64,000 nucleotides of DNA from Dirofilaria immitis. Its lineage: Eukaryota; Nematoda; Chromadorea; Rhabditida; Onchocercidae. Shown here piece by piece: positions 49,601 to 61,530 of this stretch (positions are counted from its first letter, which is position 1; the number at the start of each line of letters is the position of its first letter). The stretch covers positions 2,135,501 through 2,199,500 of the forward strand of contig JAKNDB010000098.1 of NCBI GenBank assembly GCA_024305405.1, written 5' to 3'. Below the pieces are notes generated by a model. That model ran no database searches. It was given only the letters and a program-made list of their open reading frames with translations, and was not told the DNA's origin. Both the position numbers and the translations under genes were made by a program.

Positions 49601-52600
49601 GCTATCAATAATTTTTGTTCCAACTTAAGCTTATTTTTTTTAGCTAAAGCTTATTTTTCCTCACTTTCTCATTTTTCTCATTAAACGAGAGTAAAGATCA
49701 CAATCTATTCTCGCTTTTTAACGTCACATTTTTTTTTCATCAATTAATTTTGAAATTTTTTGATGCTAATTTAGCATCAAATTGCGAAAGACTAGTGATA
49801 ATTACTATTTTTATGATTATTTATTTTGGAAAAGTTAATGCTAGTTCTCGAATTCCGTTATTTCAAAAAAGGATGATTCATTATGATGAATAACTAACCT
49901 AAATTTTAATGAAGCATTTTGAGATGAAATCAAAAGAAAAAAAATATATCAAACAAGGCAAGACTTCTTGCTCTTTTCGGGTAAATGTGAAAAATTTCAA
50001 TTTACTTTTGAAATTACTAATTCTCGCAATCAATTAATTAACTTATGAATTATATTGGAAGATTGATTCGTTAATTTGTCGAAAGATTAATTTAGTGAAA
50101 TGTTAATAAAATAATTTAGAATGAAATCAAAGTTCATAATAATAAGTATGCAAGATGTTGAGAATTTTAGTTCAATGCAAAAAGGCTGCAATTTTATTTG
50201 ATCGTTAAGTGCCATAAGCCTATAATTATTTTTTTTTTTCTGCTAAGCAAATCCTAAAATGATTTTATCATTTGGTACAAGCAAAAAGAAAATAAAAAAT
50301 AAAAATAAAAATAAAAACGAAAAGATGAATGCAAATAAAAGAATATAAATGTAAAATGCTTTATATTTTATTCCAAAAAAAAAAAAGAAAATGTAAAATT
50401 GCAAAAGTAATAATAAAAAATTGCAATTTAATTTAAATCAAACTTATGCAGTAAGCAATTAAAAGAATAAAATTTTATTTTTACAAATCTTTTAATACTT
50501 TGATAGGTTTTCTTTTTTGTTTTTTTATATTAACCTCCTAAAATGGCTAGGGCATTTGTTGAATGTGAAATTATAGGCAGTGCTAAGCAATCACTTCAAA
50601 TGATTGTTTATCATAATTTGATGAAATGATTAAATTGAATGAAAAGTATGAGGAAGAAATTGTTTAGATTTGTAAATTTAGTTAGCAGTTAAATCAAAAG
50701 GTAAAAGTCACTTAGGTGAAAATTAATTAATAAATCAAAAACTTATTAATTAATAATTATATTATTATAATATAAAATGTAATGGAAAACAAGAATGATG
50801 TAATAAAGGGAGAGAAGGAAGAAATTTTTAATTTCCTAAAAGTTATTTTTTTCTAGGGGGTAAAGAAAAAGAAATTTGTTTAATTAAAAATTAAAATTAT
50901 TGTTAATTTTAAAATAGTTAAGCTAATAATTTGAACAATTAATTAAATTTATATCAATACCATTTCTATCAAATTATAAATATATTCTACTATCAGTTAT
51001 CGTATTCATTCATTCTTTTTTTTGTTTTCGCAAATTTTTAATCAATTATTTATTTTTAATTATAAATCATGAAGAATAATAGCAGATAACATTTCCTTAT
51101 TATCTTCATTTATTATGACATGATAACAGGTGTAATAATCTCTATGTCACTTTATTAATAAATCATAATCATAATAATAATAATAATGATATTTGCATTT
51201 ATTTTATTTGTTTTAGTTTTGCATATATTTACATATTGATAGCTTTGCTTAATAATCAGAAGTAATATCGTTTCTTTTTCTTCCTTAATGCAACTTCTTA
51301 AACAGTAAAATTTCGCAGAACAAGAGAGAGAGAGAGAAAGAATTGTTATGGGCCCAAAAATATATGCATATAGAGCTTGGCAGTAGTATTAGGCCTAGTA
51401 TCAGAAACTAAATGTTAATATCAAATATGTTTTCAAAGATTTGTTTATATGCGAAAATTTATAATCATCGATGTGATATAACTTAAAATTTATATAATTT
51501 TTATCTAAATTTTTGAAATATATAAAATTTGATTATAATATGTTAAAGTTAATTAGGAGAAGGCTGAATGATATAAATCGAAGTTTTTTATTTAATTAAT
51601 AAATTTATTAATATTTTGTTCGTTATTTTTCCATAATTTTAATATTTCCAATCCTGGAAATATTAAAAATTTATTAAATTTGAATAAAATAAACTTTCAT
51701 TAAAATATATTAAAAGATATGAATTAAATAAATATTTTTATTAAAATTCAGATAGATAGATAAATCAACAAATAAGACAAGTTAGAAAAGACAAATTTGT
51801 AATAATTTTAACAAATTTATGTATAAATGCATCATTTAAATTTATTGAAATTTTTTTTGAAATACACGAGAATGAAATATGCAAATAGACGAAAGTGAAA
51901 TATGTAAACAGACGAGAATGAAATATGTAATTTCACATTTTTTTTTTTCAAATAAGAAATATTTTAAATAATTTAAAAATAAATAAATTTTTTTGCTAGT
52001 TTTCGTGCTTGATGAAGCAGAAAAGCAAATGAAAATAATTGTTAGATTATAAAATTTAAAAATGTATGAATATTGAGAGATAAAAATAAATGAAATAAGT
52101 AGGAATTTATCTTATTTATTTGTTTATTTGAAATATCTAAAATTGAATAATATTTCAATTGCCAAATAATGAATTAAAAATATTTCCTTTTTTTCCCAGT
52201 ACATCGATTAATTTGAAAATTTCAAATTATTCGATAAAAATATATGAAAATTTGCATAGATAAATAAATTTTACAAGGCAAAAAGAAATTCTTTCTATCA
52301 CAAATTTTTTTGAAAAAAGAAAAAATTTTTCGTTTTTGTTTTGAAAAAAATATGATAAAATGATTAGGGAAAGTTTTTTTCCTCATAAAAACGTTGAAAT
52401 ATTTTATTATTTGATTTTGAGTAGCTTATTTTATTTCATATTTCTTATCTTGATTTGATTAATTTAATTTTTCTTTTTCAATTTCAAATTGAACTTAGTG
52501 TCCAAGGATTAAAATTAATGCTCAATTTTGATATATGTTAAAGTTTATTTGTTTAATTTGTGAATTGAAATTTTAGAAGAAAGAATTCTTTTTTAATTTA

Positions 52601-55600
52601 AAAATGCGTAAAATTATTGCTTGGAATTGACAGAACGGCATATTTTGATGATTTTTCAATTAATATTGAGCAATTCCTATCTCAGAAACAGTTAGAATTC
52701 TTTTTTTAATTTAAAAATGCGTAAAATTATTGCTTGGAATTGACAGAACGGCATATTTTGATGATTTTTCAATTAATATTGAGCAATTCCCTATCTCAGA
52801 AACAGCTATTGCAATATTTTATAAATTTGTTAAAATTTATTCTCTACACTTTGTTTCATGCTAAAATCAATTTTGTATTTGATTTATTGACAGTTATTTA
52901 GATGAAAAACTGATAACATTATGATCATATTCAGTAATTTGTTTTTGATTTGTTAGCAGCCATTTTCATATCTTTTAGCCTAAGATAGTGCAAATGATTT
53001 AGCGAAAAGAAGAAAGCTGTTACTTATCTCTTATCATTCGGAATTTATGAAATGAATTCTTGAAAAGTAGCACTTCAAAGTTATCATTCATGCATAATAG
53101 CATTTAGATTTCTGATCAACAAAAACAAGCCTCTTTATTAACATAAAATTTTGCCACAAAATTAAATCTTATTATTTGCTAATTTTTAAATTAATTAATT
53201 CACCATTTACATATGGGAAGAGATTTTTTTGCCAATGTAAAAAAATTAATCAAATCAAAAACGAAGTATCCCTAGCAGATATATTGATTATTAGAAAAAG
53301 TTTTTTTTTCGAAATTTTATTTATAAAAATTAAAAATTTCATAATTCATTTGCGAAAAAAGATAAATTACATTTTTATTTTTATTTTCTACTGAAAATTT
53401 TTGAAGCAAATAAAAGGAAAAAACGATTTAAGATTATGGCTAATTTAATTTAGCTTAATTAATTAATTAGTTATAGGCGTGCATTAGCTAAAACAACAGC
53501 AGCTAAGCGATTAATTGATGTACATTCATCACAATTTCATGGTGCTATGGCAGCAGCATTATGCAAACATCGTACAAAGAATTATTGGTTTGATGCTAAT
53601 GTTAGTTCAAATTTTCAAACTAAATATAAATGAGGTGAATTTAAGCCGAAAAGTCATAATTAATGTAAGCTGATGCACTCATACCTGAAATTAACATGTT
53701 CGAGGAAGATAAATGAAATTCCCGGTTCCGATCACGGATTTTCGAGGAGTCAGTAATACTTTTTGGTAATGGTTACAGCACGCTGATTCCTTCAGGGTTG
53801 CGCGCGTGCAACCCTGAATATCTTTTGAAGGGCATCACAGATGCGTTATTGCCAAATATCATGCAACTAAACGTCCTAGGAAATTGTCCATACAATTTTT
53901 TTTTTTTTGCTCAATGAATAAATGTAATATGGTGAGAAATGAATTAATTAATCAATTAATACCAATTATTTCAGATTAGACATTTCCTGATTTAGATTAT
54001 TTAGAAGAATAAAGATTTTTATATTCAGATTATTTAGAACGATCAAAAATATTAAAGAAAAAAAATTATCGACGAAAAGTAACATAAATCATAAAATTGA
54101 AAATGATAAGAAATTTTCGCAAAAATTATTTGTATGGAGATAATTTGAAAATTTCACATGGAAGCCATAAAGATGAAGCATCAGCAATTAATATGTTATT
54201 TTTTTTTGATTTTTAACAGTTGCATGGAATTATTTTGAAAATTTTTCATAGAAGCTAGAAAATTTTTTTCATTTCAGATTCATGCTGATGAGCATATTTG
54301 GATGCCTTCATTAGCACCATGTACAATATCAAGTAGTTGTTCACGTGATACCGAATGTTATGTTGGTTAGTGAAATTTGTTGCTAAAATTTCATTTATAC
54401 AAAAATTTGAAGTATATTTTTAATTTGTTGATTCCTTCTTTCAAATATTGAGTTTCTGAAGAAAATTTCATGATATTAGCAATAAAATTATTCCATACAA
54501 ATTCATATGATACATGAAATTCAATTAGTTAGCGGAATTTTAATTTATATCGTTGAAATTTTTCATAAATGATTAAACAAAATTCTTGTAGGTGAACGAG
54601 ATTGCCGAAAAATTGGAGAAAAACGAAGTTGTGCTGCATGTCATATTGTGGTGCATGCAGCATGTTTGCCAATTTTACGACAAGTGAGTTTTTTGCATTT
54701 CTAACATTTTCCATCAGCAAACAGAAATTCATTTATAATTTTATGAGAATCGCTTTCTCCTAGAATTTGGATTTTATCAGAATTTTCTATCTCAATTTTT
54801 ATTTGTCAAATTCATCATTTATAAACTAAAATCTATTCATTCGTATTGCTTATTCATGCGTATAATTTTTTTTCTCTTTTAGTTGTATGTGAAATGCAAG
54901 ATAACATATCAAGAAGATAATTCAGTAAGAAAGCTAATAACTCCAAGTAGAAATATTGTGGATGAATCGTTAAATGGCCATCATTGGTTGCATAAATGGA
55001 AACAGGAAGGACGTTGCTTACGTTGTGGCAAATCATTTCAGCAGAAAATTTTCCATGATAAGGTAAATTGAAACTTTATACATCACTTGTTATTGATAAT
55101 TTTCATGTAAAATAAGACTTATGACAAATTTAACCAGTGTTACAAATACTCTTAAGTTATGATAAAAAGATTATAATGTTCGATAATTTTTTTTTTAAGT
55201 AATTGCTAAAAGTTAATATACTACGATTGGTTTTAGCAGCATTGATTTTATAAAATTAATATTATCCCGAAGATGAATAGAGAAAATTTATTCTTTCTTG
55301 CTTTGTTTCATAATTCAATTTAATACGAAATAAATTTTGTCAAGAGTTGAAATCAAATTGTTGAATTTGAAAAAAAAGTTACACTAAGATTATATGATTA
55401 GTAATGCAAAAGAAAATCTTCAGAAATGTGTATTTGAAATGATGTTTATTTTTATGTGTTAGATAATTTCTCTATGTTAAGTTGCAAAACAATTTAATTT
55501 TTATATCTCGTCACATATTGTGTTTTGATGATAAATGCATGCTTACTATTGAAAATATGACGTCTTTAAGCACTGAAAAGATAGGAAGTTAATTTTAGAA

Positions 55601-58600
55601 TTAATTACTTTCTCTCATTATACTATAGATGATTAAGAATGTGGGAGGAATGATGAAAAGCAATATAAAAGAAAAATAGGAGAATAGAAGATTACAATTT
55701 ATACTCAGCAAATAATTCTTGGAAGAATGAGCCATAAGGAATTCTTTGGAAATGAAAAAGTTAATTCGTTATTTAATGAGAAACTTATGGAAAATTTCTT
55801 GGAAAGGTAAAAATTAATTCAATAAATAATAAAACGATAATCAAAGAGTAAGCATAATTGCAGGAAGTAATTGCAATCACTTGTTCATGGTGCAAACGAT
55901 CATATCATAATAAAATGGAATGCTTTTCGTCGCAACGTTTTGAGAGATCATGTGATCGCGGTGAACTAAAAGAGATCATTGTACCACCGACCTGGATTCA
56001 ATACTCAAATCAAACTCAAACAAGAAAAAGAAAAAAATTACCAAAAGAAAAAAGTACGACTCATCCTGATTAGAGCTCTATGTTTAAGATATTAAATTTA
56101 AATGCATTCGTGATTTTACAAGAAAAAAATTAATCAATTTTTGATATCTTTCATATAATAATGAATTCATATTTATTTTTATAACTATATTTTAAATGCA
56201 TTTTTATTTTGAAATTCAATGGTGTTTTTGTCTACTACATTATTCTAAAGTTTCATTATTTCAGCGGAGGCTGTTTAGGATACGACCAATGCCTATGGAT
56301 GATGGTACGTGGCTTCCAAGTCAACCACTGCTTGTATTTGTAAATCCGAAATCAGGTGGTAATAAAGGTTCTAAATTGTTGCATACCTTCTGCTGGCTTT
56401 TGAATCCACGTCAAGTATTCGATATTACTGTACTGAAAGGACCTGAATTTGGGTAAATGTTTTTATCAAATTTTCCTTATGCATGACTTAATTATGCAAT
56501 ATGAAGTATAATAATAATCCGTAAATTCTTTATGAATAAATACAATTTAAAAGTTAGTAATTATTGCTATTTTTTTGTTATTGATTTGAAGCTTTTTCAA
56601 AATACTTGCTACAAATTAATTTTTAAAAATTCTTTAGACTTGGTATGTTTAAGAAAGTGGCATCTAATTTGAGAGTACTTGTATGCGGTGGTGATGGCAC
56701 TGTTGGATGGATTTTAAGTACCCTTGACAAAGTTTGCTTTACAATTTTGCAGATTTTTATGAGTTAGAAATTGTATAAACTTTTTTTAACGATTATTGAT
56801 AAAATCTGTATAGTAGAGTAAATGAAAATTCCATTATTCAAAATGAACATTTTATTTTATATAACAGCATCAGCTTTCTTTGATTCCCAATATCTAAAGT
56901 AGTTTTATTTACATTTCAAATCTTCCACCAAATACTAATTTCAGATGAATTGGCAGAAGTATCCCCGATTGGCATTGTTCCGTTAGGCACTGGCAATGAT
57001 CTGGCTAGGCAATTATTTTCTTATATAATTGTTTATATGCTAGGAAATGAGCCGTATATTTTTGTTATTTATTCAATCAATTATTTGAGCTTAATTCGCT
57101 TTATCTAACTTTACTTCAATTATTTTTAATTAATTCATTTATATATTCATTTTTCAGATGTCTTGGTTGGGGTGGTTCGTTCAGCGAAGAACCATTGGCT
57201 CAAGTGTTAAGTGCCGTTATTAATGAAACATCTATCACATATCTCGATAGGTTAGTTTTTTCCGTTATTTCACTTTAAAAATCGGAAACTGAAAGTTATT
57301 TCGAAACTAATCAATCGTTAGAGATCAAGACATAAACGTAAGATTAAACTTAAAACTGAGAACTTTCTTCTCTTTGTACTGAGAAAAATTTGCTAAATTT
57401 GATTTAACATTTTATGAATATTAGGTTCTCTTTCTTAGATATTTTCATATAGACAAATATATAAAGGGAATTTATAGGTGGAAAATAAATGTTGAACCTA
57501 ATTTGCAAGCATCAAATGCACAGACCGATGAAATCGACAAGGCTGCTCAGAATGAATTGACACTTACTGTGATGAACAATTATTACAGTATTGGGGCCGA
57601 TGCTCATGTGGCCTTGCAATTCCACCATTCTAGAAGTTAGTTTAAATTTGAGTTTCAATAAATATTGTTTTTCTTTCTTAAATTTCTTCAATTTCCAGAA
57701 CAAAAAATTATGATAACATTTAAAGAAGTAAATTTCTATGATATTACCATGCTAATAATTGACTTTTCATAGTAATTTTAGCTATTACTGCAAAAATAAA
57801 GTAAAATAATTATAAATATCCATAAGAAGAAGTTAATAGTTAACTTGACAGCATCTCTGAAATTATATTCCCATTTATTTAATCGAATTTCTAGGAATTA
57901 TGCATGGTTTTAGGTGCAAATCCGCAAATGCTAAACAGCAGGCTAAAAAATCGAATAGCGTACGGTGGATTAGGTACCATTGATTTATTTAAGCGAACTT
58001 GGAAACTTCTACATGAATACATCACTCTTGAGGTAATGGATACGACTAAATTATTTTTAAATATGGATTTCTCTTTTGAAATTGATTTATAAGAAGTTAA
58101 AACTACATAGTTTACTTAACTTTTAATTTGAAAAAATTATATCTTTTATATCAATTTCAGTGCGATGGAGTTGATTTAACTCCAAAAATTAGAGAATTCA
58201 AATTCCATTGCATATTATTCCTTAATATAACATATTATGCGGGAGGAACAATTCCATGGGGTAACGACGATGAAGAAAAATATCGACCTTCCAGCTGTGA
58301 CGGCAAATTAGAAATTCTTGGTTTCACAACTGCTACTCTGGTTTGTTCCTTTGAAATTTTAAATTTAGAAAAAATTAAAAACACTTTTATAAAAGGAGTA
58401 AATTATCGAAGGCTGTAAGGGATTTCTTTAAGGATTAAGTCTCGAAATCATTAAAGTCAAGCCATGATCAGTTACGAGCTGTAATCATTCTTTTCAATTT
58501 ATGTCATTTCCATTTTAAGGCAACTTTACAAATGGGTGGTAAAGGTGAACGAATAGCACAATGTTCTCATGCCCGAATTACAACAAGTAAAGCAATACCA

Positions 58601-60386
58601 ATGCAAGTAGATGGTGAACCATGTCTTTTAGCGCCGAGTACCATAGAAATTACCTTTCATAGCCAGGTTAATTTAATTCTAATGTAGCATTTGAAAATAG
58701 CTCATTCCGTCTTATTCATACTATTCTTTCTATATTTTTATTTCTAAATTTTTGTCATTCTATTCTGTTTTAATTTTTTTCCCCTTTTTTTCATTTTTAT
58801 TCTCGTTTAATCTGTTACGATTTGACATTTTTTAATATTGTAGGTTCCTATGTTACGTCGTGAAAAGAAATCAAATTATATGCCAGGAGTTCTTAAGAAA
58901 CAGCGTAAAATCTCCAGACAACATCAGAATTACATTAGTCAAGCACCATTAAATTCAGTAGGCTATTCATTACCTGTACTACTTACTACTTCCATCGATT
59001 ATAATACTAATCGAGATAATTTGGAACGTCTCAAAGTAACAGGTAATGCATGATTTATTAATCCTAAAAATATCCGCAAACAAATGATCCTTTAAAATGA
59101 AGAAAGATTATATATTTTGAAACATTTAAATAAGTACTTTTAAGTTGAAGTAAAATTTTGAATCCTTGAAGGAAATACTTTTCTATATGATTCAGCAAAT
59201 TTACGAATTCAAATATTGACGTGTCGTATATTACTTCTTATAAAATTGTATTTAGTTTGAATATTTTGTGCAAATTTCCTTAATTAGACTTCTAACTTCC
59301 TTACTGATTTAAAAATTCTTAGTTTGAAAATTTGTGTATTACAATATACTGAAATGTAAATAAGACATAGCAGCATCCAAAAGTACTAGCAAAATCATAT
59401 TGAAGTTATTAACAAGTCAGAATTGAAATTGTAAGAAGTTCGAAACCTCTGACGAAAGTTTCTTTTAACTTCATTAAATTCTTATAGCTATGGAAATCGG
59501 TAAGATTTGTGTAGAAGCAGAAGCTGAATTGGATAATGTTCGACAAAAAATTGATAAAATTATTGCCGATTATTCAGATTCGAATATAGAATTGAGTAGC
59601 GAGTGGAGATTTCTTGATTGTTAGTAGATTTTTAAAAGCAATTAACAGTTCGATTTCGAAGTTATGAGCCATTTGATTTACCGGTTCTTTAAATGGATTC
59701 TTAATATCACTGATAGATTCTTTTTCTGTTTTATATTTTCTTAACTAATTAATGTTTGTATTATTTCTTGTCATTAATTAATTAATTTTAATATTTTTAT
59801 ATTTATAGATGTAAGTAGCGCTGAAGAAGGTGTATTTCGTGTGCATCGTTATCAGGAGCAATTCATGACTTTATCCGATATCTGCTGTTTAGAAGAATGT
59901 ATTATGATCGTGAATAATGTTTTAGTCAAACAAATTCAGCAGTCAACTGATGATGCTTCAAATCAAGTTAGGTAATTTTTAAATCCTTTTTATCGTTTAT
60001 TAAAAAACAATCAATTCGACTTGATTAAAATTTCATCCCTTACCAGTAATTCGTAACTTTGTCCGACGGTTCAAAATTTTGTTAAGTTGAAAAATGACAA
60101 GTTGAAAAGTTTAACTGCGAGTTGATTAACAGGTGAGAAAAACGTTTACTACGATTGGTATGAATATTTTCTCGATATGTTATAGATTCTTTCAAATTTT
60201 GAATGTTCATGTAAGAGTATTAAATAATTTTTAAAAATGTATTCGTAAATATTTTGAATTCACCTATAAAAATTATTTTTTTTGTGCAATTCCAGGAAGA
60301 ATAATATATCAGATCGTGACGATTGCTTAAATGATGAAGCATTGCATATAACATTCCAATGTGATACTAATGAAGCACATCTATAA
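46675..60386 (+). CDS. Diacylglycerol kinase, type IV (zeta/iota-like)
   Basis: Exons: 46675-47693, 53477-53600, 54278-54365, 54592-54683, 54883-55062, 55864-56053, 56265-56452, 56638-56731, 56945-57008, 57158-57250, 57478-57635, 57914-58032, 58161-58340, 58520-58666, 58844-59042, 59488-59619, 59809-59971, 60296-60386 (TAA); about 1107 aa after frame repair. The first exon codes for a low-complexity, Ser/Thr/Asn-rich N terminus. C1 domain 1: [34 protein letters not shown]1 domain 2: [42 protein letters not shown]; a basic tract follows. Catalytic domain: [42 protein letters not shown] (nucleotide loop), [16 protein letters not shown]. Accessory domain: [56 protein letters not shown]. It phosphorylates diacylglycerol to phosphatidate at membranes. 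The C terminus lacks the four ankyrin repeats and PDZ ligand of mammalian zeta/iota. AATAAA at 60510. Confidence 0.93.
46871..47350 (+). other. Three apparent 1-base deletions in the first long DGK exon
   Basis: Frames join if one A is added at the runs 46871-46875, 47057-47059 and 47348-47350. The result is one open frame from ATG 46675 through FEAQKISIDNS, a poly-Thr tract, [37 protein letters not shown] and [13 protein letters not shown] to the donor at 47694, ending in phase 2 exactly as the next exon requires. Unrepaired, the tract reads poly-Leu or stops. Confidence 0.65.
46903..47019 (+). repeat. ACT-type triplet repeat in the DGK coding exon
   Basis: Imperfect (ACT/GCT/ACC)n. In the frame joined to both flanks it encodes a Thr/Ala-rich tract; in other frames it would give poly-Leu (plus) or poly-Val (minus). 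Confidence 0.75.
47694..53476 (+). other. 5.8-kb intron of the DGK gene
   Basis: Donor AA|GTAAAT at 47694 and acceptor TTATAG ending 53476 are phase-compatible. AT-rich with A/T runs, a GA/CT tract pair (GAGGGAGAGAGAG at about 47898 and CCCTCTCTCTCTC at about 47970) that can fold back, and the 112-bp duplication at 52582-52805. No credible gene on either strand. Confidence 0.65.
52582..52805. repeat. 112-bp near-identical tandem duplication
   Basis: AGAATTCTTTTTTAATTTAA begins copies at 52582 and 52694. They share GACAGAACGGCATATTTTG and CTATCTCAGAAACAG. The main differences are run lengths (six against seven T, two against three C). Confidence 0.95.
53640..53890. other. GC-richer intronic segment with a strong hairpin
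   Basis: It stands out from the AT-rich intron. A perfect 11-bp stem, TTCAGGGTTGC (53791-53801) with GCAACCCTGAA (53808-53818), closes a six-base loop GCGCGT. Upstream lies CCCGGTTCCGATCACGG. It could be a small structured RNA, or a repeat or transposon remnant. It matches no RNA family I can name. Confidence 0.45.
57009..57157 (+). other. GC-AG intron in the DGK catalytic domain
   Basis: The conserved GTGNDLAR motif ends ...GCT AG at 57008, followed by GCAATT instead of GT. The next exon (TTTTCAG, 57158) supplies A to make Arg and continues CLGWGG. Phase and protein homology both require this junction, and no GT donor nearby gives it. Confidence 0.7.
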
Positions 60387-61530
60387 CAATAATCAAATAT
60401 AAGTGATACTTATGTAGTTTAAATTCAGTGATTTTATTTCTATTTATTTTTTTTTAAAAAGAAATCAATTTTACTATTTATTTTCAAAAATTATAAAATG
60501 AAATCCATAAATAAAATCATTTTATATGATTCTGAGATTTTTACATGTATGAAATGTTTTCTATGATGAGAAAGAAGATTCAAAGTGAAATTCTACATCA
60601 GTATTTGCAGAAGATGTGACAGCCTGGATTTTTTTGTTTGAGAGCCTGAAATAAACTAGCATTTATTTTGCTAGTTTTTTCATATGTAATCAAAAAGTCA
60701 TTATTGTTTATGTTACTGTTAAAATTTTATCATTAATCTTGTTTTTTTCCTTTGATTTTGGACTCTCATATATTAAAAATATATTCATGAAAATTTCATA
60801 TCATTTTCCAATTCAAATTATGGCTGAAATCATAATAACAATATTAGTTTATGATCGTTTTTTCATACTACTGTAAGTACATTTGTATCCTTAATACAAT
60901 TTTTAAATTTATTTGAAGATTAATTTTGAGATGGTTAATTTAAAATTAATTATATTAATGTAAAATATTATTAAAAAATCATACATTGCTAAGCAAGAAT
61001 CTCAAATCAAAAGTTCATCTTTTATTTTCTAATTTCTATTTTCTAGCTATAATTTCTTTACTTATATTGTTTTGCTTATAGTTTTCATGTGAAATCATTG
61101 AAAACTTTGAAGCATGGATTGTAGAATATATCATTATAGAATTTGTTCTTCAAAAAGTAACAATTCGTTTTGATATTTCAAAGTTTCTCGATGCCACAAA
61201 GCATCATAGAATCTGGCACTGTAAATTCTATTACGCAAAAAAGTAGCAATAAGTTTCGATATTTTTTCAAGTTATTTTGAAGAAAAAAATTAAAATTTCT
61301 CAAAGATTCTGGAAAGATTTTCATCCGTTTTCCTTAGCAAATCGCAAAGTTTCAAATTTTAATTTTTTTGCAAATTTAAATATATTGCCTTAATAATATT
61401 TAATAAATTAAATTTAGGGAAATGCAATTTTTGAAAGTAAAATTTTGCTATAAAAGAAAATGTTAGAATGTTTGCAATCATAGTTTGAAGTGAATAGAAA
61501 TCATTAAGCGGTTCATTTCTCAATCATAAA
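60387..61530. other. Intergenic region between the DGK and REEP-like genes
   Basis: The DGK 3' end with AATAAA at 60510-60515 lies here, then AT-rich sequence up to the ATG at 61531. The two genes run in the same direction 1.1 kb apart. I see no acceptor directly at the REEP ATG, so trans-splicing is not supported there. Confidence 0.5.
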
